DNA from: Mycobacterium attenuatum
Lineage (GTDB): Bacteria > Actinomycetota > Actinomycetes > Mycobacteriales > Mycobacteriaceae
Length of the DNA: 40,161 nucleotides
Assembly (NCBI RefSeq): GCF_900566085.1
Contig: NZ_UPHT01000009.1
Span: 1-40,161 of the forward strand
Direction of reading: 5' to 3'
Positions within the stretch are counted from its first letter, which is position 1; every line of letters starts with the position of its first letter. Below the pieces are notes generated by a model. The model was not told where the DNA came from. It searched no databases and worked only from the letters and a program-made list of their open reading frames with translations. This document shows positions 33,965-40,161 of the stretch, in pieces. Both the position numbers and the translations under genes were made by a program.

Positions 33965-35329
33965 TCAAGCGCCGATCATGGCCTGGCCGCAGACCCGAAT
34001 GACGTTGCCGGTCACCGCATTCGACGCCGGGCTGGCGAAGTAGGCGATGGTCTCGGCCACGTCGACGGGCTGCCCGCCCTGCATCAGCGAGTTCAGCCGC
34101 CGGCCTACCTCGCGGGTGGCCAGCGGTATCGCCGCCGTCATCTGGGTTTCGATGAATCCCGGCGCGACGGCGTTGATGGTGATGCCCTTCTTGGCCAGTT
34201 CGGGTGCCAGCGCCTGCGTGATGCCGATCATGCCGGCCTTGGTGGTGCCGTAGTTGGTCTGTCCACGGTTGCCCGCGATGCCGGCGATCGACGAGAGCCC
34301 GACGATTCGTCCGCCCGCACCGATGCTGCCGTTTCCCACCAGACCCTCGGTAAGCCGCAGCGGCGCAAGCAGATTGACGGCGACGACGCTGTCCCAGCGG
34401 GCGTCGTCCATATTGGCCAGCAGCTTGTCCCGGGTGATACCGGCATTGTTGACCAGGATGTCGGCCTTACCGCCGTGGTGGTCGCGTAGGTGCTCGGTGA
34501 TCTTGTCGACGGCGTCGTCGGCGGTGACGTCCAGCCACAGCGGGGTGCCGCCCACGCTGCTGGCTGTTTCGGCCAGCGCCTCTTCGGCAGACTCCACATC
34601 GACGGCCACCACCCGGGCGCCGTCGCGGGCGAACACCTCGGCGATCGTCTTGCCGATGCCCCGAGCAGCGCCGGTGACGATGGCGACCTTGCCGTCCAGC
34701 GGCCGGTCCCAGTCGGCCGGTGGCGTGGAATCAGCCGCCCCGAGATAAAACACTTGACCATCGACGTAGGCAGACTTGGCCGAGAGGATGAACCGCATGG
34801 TCGATTCCAGCCCGGTGGCGGCCGGCTTGGCGTCGGGCGCCAGGTACACCAATGCGACCGTGCTGCCGCGCCGCAATTCCTTGGCCAGTGAGCGGGTGAA
34901 GCCCTCCAGCGCGCGCTGCGCGATCCGTTCATGGGTGCCGGCAATCGCCTCGGGAGTGCTGCCCACCACAGCCACCCGCGCGCAGGCGCCCAGATTGCGC
35001 AGCAGCGGTGCGAAGAATTCGTGCAGGCTCTTGAGCCCGGCCGGGTTGGTAATGCCGGTGGCATCGAAGACCAGCCCGCCGAACGAGTCGGCCCAGCGGC
35101 CGCCGAGGTTATTGCTCACCACGTCGTAGTCGTCGTCCAGTGCGGCGCGCAGCGGCTCGACCACCCGGCCGTCACCTCCGATCAGCAACGATCCGACCAG
35201 GGGCGGATCTCCCGGTCGATACCGGCGAAGCGTCTCAGGTTGCGGGACCCCGAGTTGTTTGGCCACGAACGATCCGGGTCGAGAACTGACAACCTGTGAG
35301 AACAGATCGGGCGAGAGCTTGGGAGCCAC
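33965..35329 (-). CDS. fabG4: High-molecular-weight 3-ketoacyl-CoA/ACP reductase FabG4
   Basis: A 454-residue reductase, identical in length to M. tuberculosis FabG4. An N-terminal flavodoxin-like non-catalytic domain is followed by an SDR domain with TGAARGIG for NADH, NNAG, and the catalytic Ser-Tyr-Lys in GLSSIAG and NYGTTKAG. It acts on longer 3-ketoacyl substrates. The start is GTG at 35329 ([10 protein letters not shown]) with GGAAGG upstream; a longer frame upstream crosses the promoter. It is the first gene of the fabG4-htdX operon and divergent from fadA2, with a TTAC-N6-GTAA repeat between the two. Confidence 0.94.
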   Translation of the reverse strand: MAPKLSPDLFSQVVSSRPGSFVAKQLGVPQPETLRRYRPGDPPLVGSLLIGGDGRVVEPLRAALDDDYDVVSNNLGGRWADSFGGLVFDATGITNPAGLKSLHEFFAPLLRNLGACARVAVVGSTPEAIAGTHERIAQRALEGFTRSLAKELRRGSTVALVYLAPDAKPAATGLESTMRFILSAKSAYVDGQVFYLGAADSTPPADWDRPLDGKVAIVTGAARGIGKTIAEVFARDGARVVAVDVESAEEALAETASSVGGTPLWLDVTADDAVDKITEHLRDHHGGKADILVNNAGITRDKLLANMDDARWDSVVAVNLLAPLRLTEGLVGNGSIGAGGRIVGLSSIAGIAGNRGQTNYGTTKAGMIGITQALAPELAKKGITINAVAPGFIETQMTAAIPLATREVGRRLNSLMQGGQPVDVAETIAYFASPASNAVTGNVIRVCGQAMIGA

Positions 35330-35386
35330 TGAGCTGCCTTCCGTGTCGGGTTGTGTTGCTATAAGCCAACCGTATCGAAGGACGAA

Positions 35387-35402
35387 CTTACTTGAGAGTA
35401 AG
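35387..35402. promoter_or_regulatory. Operator CTTACTTGAGAGTAAG in the fabG4/fadA2 divergon
   Basis: A perfect 6-bp-arm inverted repeat around TGAG, placed between the divergent fabG4 (start 35329) and fadA2 (start 35496) genes. The core TTAC-N6-GTAA recurs upstream of fadE5 (39012-39025), so both sites probably bind the same regulator. Confidence 0.65.
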
Positions 35403-35495
35403 AACAGTGGGTAGTATGGCCTGCAACGGCTGATGCCCAAAATCCGCAAGGCCTCCGAAATACCGAAGAACCCGCAGATACCCGGAGAACGCAAA

Positions 35496-36824
35496 GTGCC
35501 CGCAGCTGCTCGCCAGAATTCCGAGTCCACGCGTCGAGTCGCCGTCCTGGGCGGCAATCGCATTCCCTTCGCCCGGTCCGACGGCGCTTACGCCGATGCG
35601 TCCAACCAGGACATGTTCACCGCGGCCCTGGGCGGGCTGATAGACCGGTTCAACCTGCGCGGTGAACGCCTGGGCTTGGTGGCCGGTGGCGCCGTGCTCA
35701 AGCACAGCCGTGACTTCAACCTCATGCGTGAATGCGTGCTGGGCTCCGAGTTGTCGCCGCACACTCCGGCCGTCGACCTGCAGCAGGCCTGCGGCACCGG
35801 CCTGCAGGCTGCGATCGTCGCCGCCGACGGTATCGCGGCGGGTCGGTACGAGGTGGCAGCCGCCGGCGGCGTGGACACCACGTCCGACCCGCCGATCGGC
35901 CTGGGCAATGACCTGCGCCGCAATCTACTCAAGCTGCGCCGGTCCAAATCCAACGTCCAGCGATTGAAGCTGCTGGGTACGCTGCCGGCCAACCTCGGCG
36001 TGGAGATCCCGGCCAACAGCGAGCCGCGTACCGGGCTGTCCATGGGCGAGCACGCGGCCATCACCACCAAGCAAATGGGCATCAAACGCGTCGACCAGGA
36101 CGAACTGGCCGCCGCCAGCCATCGCAATATGGCTAACGCCTATGACCGCGGCTTCTTCGACGACCTGGTGACCCCCTTCCTGGGGCTGTACCGCGACGAC
36201 AACATGCGTCCCAACTCCAGCGCTGAGAAACTGGCCACCCTGCGCCCGGTTTTCGGAGTGAAGGCCGGCGATGCGACCATGACGGCGGGTAACTCCACGC
36301 CGCTGACCGACGGCGCCTCGGCGGTGTTGCTGTCCAGCGAGCAGTGGGCGGCCGACCATTCGCTGCCACCGCTGGCCTACCTTGTGGACTCCGAGACCGC
36401 GGCCGTGGACTATGTCAACGGCAGCGACGGCCTGCTGATGGCGCCCACCTACGCGGTGCCGCGGCTTCTGGCCCGAAACGGGCTGAGCCTGCAGGATTTC
36501 GACTTCTACGAGATCCATGAGGCGTTCGCCTCGGTGGTGCTGGCCCACCTGCAGGCGTGGGAATCCGAGGAGTACTGCAAGCAGCGGTTGGGCCTTGACG
36601 CCGCGCTCGGTGCGATTGATCGCTCCAAGCTCAACGTCAACGGTTCGTCACTGGCTGCCGGGCACCCTTTCGCCGCGACCGGCGGGCGGATCCTGGCTCA
36701 GGCCGCCAAGCAACTGAGTGAGCAGAAGGCAGCCGGAAAAGGTGGCTCGGGTAAGCCTCTTCGTGCGCTGATCTCGATCTGTGCGGCCGGTGGCCAGGGC
36801 GTAGCCGCAATTCTGGAGGCTTGA
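35496..36824 (+). CDS. fadA2: Acetyl-CoA acyltransferase (thiolase) FadA2
   Basis: A 442-residue thiolase. The nucleophile is Cys99 in [12 protein letters not shown]. The GHP motif is [11 protein letters not shown], the EIHEAFA helix is present, and the second Cys429 is in SICAAGGQG. It performs the last step of beta-oxidation, or the reverse condensation. The GTG at 35496 matches the remembered start (MAPAAK in M. tuberculosis); the longer frame upstream includes the operator region. It is divergent from fabG4-htdX, which supplies matching reductase and dehydratase activities. It is followed by a SigF-type promoter and an sRNA region. Confidence 0.93.
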   Translation: MPAAARQNSESTRRVAVLGGNRIPFARSDGAYADASNQDMFTAALGGLIDRFNLRGERLGLVAGGAVLKHSRDFNLMRECVLGSELSPHTPAVDLQQACGTGLQAAIVAADGIAAGRYEVAAAGGVDTTSDPPIGLGNDLRRNLLKLRRSKSNVQRLKLLGTLPANLGVEIPANSEPRTGLSMGEHAAITTKQMGIKRVDQDELAAASHRNMANAYDRGFFDDLVTPFLGLYRDDNMRPNSSAEKLATLRPVFGVKAGDATMTAGNSTPLTDGASAVLLSSEQWAADHSLPPLAYLVDSETAAVDYVNGSDGLLMAPTYAVPRLLARNGLSLQDFDFYEIHEAFASVVLAHLQAWESEEYCKQRLGLDAALGAIDRSKLNVNGSSLAAGHPFAATGGRILAQAAKQLSEQKAAGKGGSGKPLRALISICAAGGQGVAAILEA

Positions 36825-36878
36825 CAAGGCCTGCACAAGGCGGTCCAACGATCCGGGAAACGAAGAGATTTGCGGGCG

Positions 36879-36904
36879 GGTTTATTACCTGTGGCCGATG
36901 GGTA
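36879..36904 (+). promoter_or_regulatory. SigF-type promoter GGTTT-N16-GGGTA
   Basis: GGTTT at 36879-36883 and GGGTA at 36900-36904 match the mycobacterial SigF -35 and -10 elements with 16-bp spacing. It is located 55 bp after the fadA2 stop and reads into the sRNA-terminator region, with transcription expected to begin near 36911. The M. tuberculosis SigF-dependent sRNA F6 lies at the same gene junction. Confidence 0.75.
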
Positions 36905-36910
36905 ATTGTT

Positions 36911-37058
36911 AGCTCGGATAGCCCCGTGTTGCGGTCTGACCCCCCGACCCCGACGGCAGCGCGGGGCAATCCGTAGTCGACCGCCGGTCGGCAGTCCTTT
37001 ACGACGGGCGTACGAAAAGGGCCGCCGCTGGAACGAGGGGATCCAGCGGCGGTCTTTT
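36911..37058 (+). ncRNA. Candidate F6 (SfdS)-like small RNA
   Basis: The RNA predicted between a SigF promoter and an intrinsic terminator in the fadA2-fadE5 gap. There is no convincing reading frame. Its position and strand agree with M. tuberculosis sRNA F6 (SfdS), a stress- and SigF-induced RNA. At about 148 nt to the terminator it is longer than the ~100 nt I recall for F6. The boundaries are therefore estimates. Confidence 0.62.
37022..37058 (+). terminator. Strong intrinsic terminator downstream of fadA2/sRNA
   Basis: A perfect 11-bp GC-rich stem (CCGCCGCTGGA / TCCAGCGGCGG) with a 9-base loop is followed by TCTTTTT on the plus strand. This is a textbook rho-independent terminator and unusually clear for a mycobacterium. 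It ends the sRNA and any fadA2 read-through. Confidence 0.88.
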
Positions 37059-37079
37059 TGGGACGCCCCCCGCAGACGC

Positions 37080-37113
37080 AGATCCCCCGTTTCAACGAGG
37101 AAACGGGGGATCT
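37080..37113 (-). terminator. Hairpin downstream of fadE5
   Basis: Perfect 13-bp arms (AGATCCCCCGTTT / AAACGGGGGATCT) surround an 8-base loop, 19 bp after the fadE5 stop. No U-tract follows on the minus strand, so it would be an L-shaped type terminator or a 3' stabilising hairpin. It faces the intrinsic terminator of the convergent unit. Confidence 0.6.
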
Positions 37114-37131
37114 GGCTGTTATGTAAGGGCT

Positions 37132-38967
37132 TTAGAAGGCGGCCTCGTCGAGCTCCATGATGTCGTTGTCCAGCGTCTCGATCACCTCGCGGGTGCTGGT
37201 CAGCAGCGGCAGGAAGTTCTTGGCGAAGAACGACGCCACCGCAACCTTGCCCTCGTAGAAGGCGCGCTCGTCGCCGGTGGCACCTGTGTCGAGAGCCTCC
37301 ACCGCCACCGCGGCCTGGCGCTGCAACAGCCAGCCGATGATCAGGTCACCGACGCTCATCAGGAACCGCACCGAACCGAGGCCCACTTTGTAAAGGCTCG
37401 TGACGTCCTGCTGAGCGGCCATCAAGTAGCCGGTCATCGTGGCCGCCATGGCCTGGACGTCGGTAAGCGCCTTGGCCAGCAGTGCCCGTTCGGTCTTCAG
37501 CCGGCCGTTTCCGGACTCGCTGTCGACGAACTCCTGGATCTGGCCCGACACGTGGGCCAGCGCGACACCCTTGTCCCGGACGATCTTGCGGAAGAAGAAG
37601 TCCTGCGCCTGGATGGCGGTGGTGCCCTCGTACAGGGAGTCGATTTTGGCGTCCCGGATGTACTGCTCGATCGGGTAGTCCTGAAGGAAGCCGGAGCCGC
37701 CCAGGGTCTGCAAGCTCTCGGTGAGCTTGGCATAGGCCTGCTCGGAGCCCACGCCCTTGACGATCGGCAGCATGAGGTCGTTGACCTTGGCTGCCAGCTT
37801 GGCGTCCACGCCGTGCACCGCCTCGGCAACCGTCGCGTCCTGGAACGTCGCGGTGTAGATGTAGAGCGCGCGCAGACCCTCGGCGTAAGCCTTCTGGGTC
37901 ATCAGCGACCGGCGGACGTCGGGGTGATGGGTGATGGTCACCCGCGGCGCAGTCTTGTCTGTCATCTGGGTGAGGTCCGCGCCCTGGACGCGTGACTTGG
38001 CATATTCCAGCGCGTTGAGGTAGCCCGTCGACAAGGTTGCAATGGCCTTGGTGCCGACCATCATGCGGGCCTGCTCGATGACCTCGAACATCTGCGCGAT
38101 GCCGTTGTGCACCTCGCCGACCAGCCAGCCTTTGGCCGGCACACCGTGCTGGCCGAGCGACAGCTCACAGGTCGCCGACACCTTAAGTCCCATCTTGTGC
38201 TCGACATTGGTGACGAAGACGCCATTACGTTCGCCCAACTCGCCGGTCTCGAAGTCGAACAGGAACTTGGGCACGAAGAACAGCGACAGGCCCTTGGTGC
38301 CCGGACCCGCACCCTCGGGGCGGGCCAGTACCAGATGGAAAATGTTCTCGAACAGGTCACCGGAATCACCGGAGGTGATGAACCGCTTGACGCCGTCGAT
38401 GTGCCACGAGCCGTCCTCCTGCTGGACAGCCTTGGTGCGTCCGGCGCCTACGTCCGAGCCCGCGTCCGGCTCGGTGAGCACCATCGTCGAGCCCCAGCCG
38501 CGCTCGGCAGCCAGCACGGCCCACTTCTTCTGCTCCTCGGTGCCCAGGTGGTAGAGGATGTTGGAGAAGCCGCCGCCGCTGGCGTACATCCACACCGCCG
38601 GGTTGGCGCCCAGAATGTGCTCGTGCAGCGCCCAGACCAACGCCTTCGGCATCGGCATGCCGCCCAGTGCTTCCTCGATACCGGCTTTGTCCCAGCCGGC
38701 GTCCATGACGGCGCGAACGGAATCCTTGAAGGCCTCGGGCAGGATCACCGCGTGTGTCTTCGGGTCGAACACCGGCGGGTTGCGGTCGCCCTCGACGAAC
38801 GATGCGGCAACCGGTCCCTCGGCCAGGCGACTGACCTCGACCAGCATCTCCCGGGCGGTGTCGGCGTCCAGATCGCTGAACTCGCCGTCACCTAAAGCTT
38901 TGTCAACGCCCAGCACCTCGAACAGGGTGAACACCTGGTCGCGGACGTTGCTCTTGTAGTGGCTCAC
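37132..38967 (-). CDS. fadE5: Acyl-CoA dehydrogenase FadE5
   Basis: A 611-residue long-chain acyl-CoA dehydrogenase, the same length as M. tuberculosis FadE5. FAD/substrate motifs are [20 protein letters not shown] and [11 protein letters not shown]. The catalytic base Glu447 is in [17 protein letters not shown]. It introduces the first double bond in beta-oxidation of saturated acyl-CoAs. The start is GTG at 38967 ([11 protein letters not shown]) after GAGGAGG; an earlier frame of nine residues is not conserved. It is convergent with fadA2 and preceded by a TTAC-N6-GTAA repeat and other palindromes, suggesting fatty-acid-responsive repression together with fabG4/fadA2. Confidence 0.94.
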   Translation of the reverse strand: MSHYKSNVRDQVFTLFEVLGVDKALGDGEFSDLDADTAREMLVEVSRLAEGPVAASFVEGDRNPPVFDPKTHAVILPEAFKDSVRAVMDAGWDKAGIEEALGGMPMPKALVWALHEHILGANPAVWMYASGGGFSNILYHLGTEEQKKWAVLAAERGWGSTMVLTEPDAGSDVGAGRTKAVQQEDGSWHIDGVKRFITSGDSGDLFENIFHLVLARPEGAGPGTKGLSLFFVPKFLFDFETGELGERNGVFVTNVEHKMGLKVSATCELSLGQHGVPAKGWLVGEVHNGIAQMFEVIEQARMMVGTKAIATLSTGYLNALEYAKSRVQGADLTQMTDKTAPRVTITHHPDVRRSLMTQKAYAEGLRALYIYTATFQDATVAEAVHGVDAKLAAKVNDLMLPIVKGVGSEQAYAKLTESLQTLGGSGFLQDYPIEQYIRDAKIDSLYEGTTAIQAQDFFFRKIVRDKGVALAHVSGQIQEFVDSESGNGRLKTERALLAKALTDVQAMAATMTGYLMAAQQDVTSLYKVGLGSVRFLMSVGDLIIGWLLQRQAAVAVEALDTGATGDERAFYEGKVAVASFFAKNFLPLLTSTREVIETLDNDIMELDEAAF

Positions 38968-39011
38968 TACGGTCCTCCTCGTTGAGAATGCCACATGCGG
39001 TTGGGTACTAG

Positions 39012-39025
39012 GTCTAAGTTACCCA
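39012..39025. promoter_or_regulatory. TTAC-N6-GTAA operator upstream of fadE5
   Basis: GTTACCCACCAGTAAC is an inverted repeat with the same TTAC-N6-GTAA skeleton as the site in the fabG4/fadA2 divergon (35387-35402). It lies about 45 bp before the fadE5 start, a typical repressor position. Confidence 0.6.
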
Positions 39026-39065
39026 CCAGTAACACCGCTAAAATATATCGGCTGCGCAGTTGTAC

Positions 39066-39095
39066 GCAAGTAGATGTGAGCTATATTTCACTTGC
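39066..39095. promoter_or_regulatory. Imperfect inverted repeat GCAAGT...ACTTGC
   Basis: 6-bp outer arms are combined with inner GTGA / TCAC half-sites (39075-39078 and 39087-39090) spaced by eight bases. The inner pair recalls a CRP-type site, but CRP needs a 6-bp gap, so a different regulator is more likely. Confidence 0.35.
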
Positions 39096-39102
39096 GAACC
39101 AA

Positions 39103-39114
39103 CCAACCGGTTGG
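39103..39114. promoter_or_regulatory. Palindrome CCAACCGGTTGG
   Basis: A 12-bp perfect palindrome with AAC-N2-GTT at its centre. This core is shared with KstR-type TetR operators, though the outer T..A pair is incomplete. It lies in the fadE5/flavin reductase control region. Confidence 0.45.
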
Positions 39115-39398
39115 ATTCGGCTTCTTGGCGGCCCCGGCAGGCCGTCCTAGCTGCGATGATAGTAGTCACCATGGCGAACGTGGCGAGCGTCACGTCGTCC
39201 CGGTAGTGGACTTGCGCCGGTTCGGCTAGACCGCACTTTGCATGCACCCGGTGTGGCCCTACGGTAGATGCCCCACCGGCGAAACGCCGGACCCGCCTTG
39301 CTCGGTGTACCTGGCAACCCTGCCCGGAGAAACGGAACGCGACCGCGCTCGAAAGCGACATCCCGGTACGGATGTGCCACCGATATTGCGCCGGGTAG

Positions 39399-39935
<537 letters not shown>

Positions 39936-40161
39936 TCCCGCACCCGGGGTCGCTGCGCCGATCGAAGCTGCGACCGCGGGGGCGACCGCGGCTGTGGCAG
40001 CGCGGCTTAATCAGCGCGGTAGCCGGCCGCTAGGCCGAAGTTACGGCGTGTTTGAGCGCTAATTGTGTGTCTGGTCTGCGGCTATGGTGTTGCAGCGGTC
40101 TCGAAACGTAGCCAAAATATATGGTGTGTCGGGTCTGGAATTCTTGCGAATAACGCTATGA
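39936..40161. other. Right-edge spacer, no supported gene
   Basis: 226 bp after the flavin reductase. A/T-rich stretches (AAAATATATGG near 40115) look like the promoter region of a gene beyond the window edge. Nothing else can be supported. Confidence 0.3.

Noticed and set aside
36825..37021. tRNA gene in the fadA2-fadE5 gap
   Set aside because: No acceptor stem, T-loop (GTTCRA) or anticodon arm could be assembled; an sRNA with SigF promoter fits better.
39075..39090. CRP binding site TGTGA...TCAC
   Set aside because: The gap between the half-sites is eight bases rather than six and the second half is incomplete.

Overview
The window is high-GC actinobacterial DNA and reads as a chromosomal segment of a slow-growing Mycobacterium outside the M. 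tuberculosis complex. The gene order follows the M. tuberculosis block Rv0223c to Rv0245 from memory: aldehyde dehydrogenase, methyltransferase, glycosyltransferase, two membrane proteins, acyltransferase, php, fadE4, tetR, R2lox, gabD1, Rv0235c, aftD, Rv0236A, lpqI, tetR, htdX, fabG4, fadA2, fadE5, Rv0245. Several loci are inserted, replaced or decayed relative to that order. Assignments rest on motifs and remembered orthologues; no database was searched.

Left part (1-9.5 kb): a transposase-like remnant, then an aldehyde dehydrogenase and a methyltransferase on the minus strand. A 476-bp spacer with three different tandem-repeat arrays leads into a glycosyltransferase (3033-4196). Two minus-strand envelope membrane proteins follow (4209-7220; the second is the DUF3068 protein linked to lipomannan/lipoarabinomannan maturation), then an acyltransferase and the phosphotriesterase-like lactonase php.

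Remodelled part (9.6-22.5 kb): fadE4 is followed by a 5' remnant of an amidohydrolase gene and a TetR gene with a perfect palindrome in front of it. The TetR reading frame runs directly into a decayed R2lox gene that has lost metal ligands and carries several frameshifts. Next comes a LysR regulator with an NAD-dependent formate dehydrogenase and a CTGAT-N11-ATCAG box between them. gabD1 is divergent from an acetolactate-synthase-like ThDP enzyme, a pairing that recalls the cyanobacterial 2-oxoglutarate decarboxylase/succinic semialdehyde dehydrogenase bypass. A complete PknK-type kinase and a small GNAT protein complete this part.

Cell-wall part (22.8-31.1 kb): a minus-strand run of Rv0236A, the giant arabinofuranosyltransferase aftD, a glycerophosphodiester phosphodiesterase abutting aftD, and a lipase-maturation-factor-like membrane protein. 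A 12-bp tandem repeat forms the aftD C-terminus. The lipoprotein glycosidase lpqI is divergent.

Fatty-acid part (31.2-40.2 kb): a TetR regulator, a ClC-type channel where M. tuberculosis has vapBC24, the fabG4-htdX operon divergent from fadA2, convergent fadE5, and a flavin reductase. A TTAC-N6-GTAA inverted repeat occurs both in the fabG4/fadA2 divergon and upstream of fadE5, suggesting one shared repressor. Between fadA2 and fadE5 lie a SigF-type promoter and a strong intrinsic terminator, matching the position of the M. tuberculosis sRNA F6 (SfdS).
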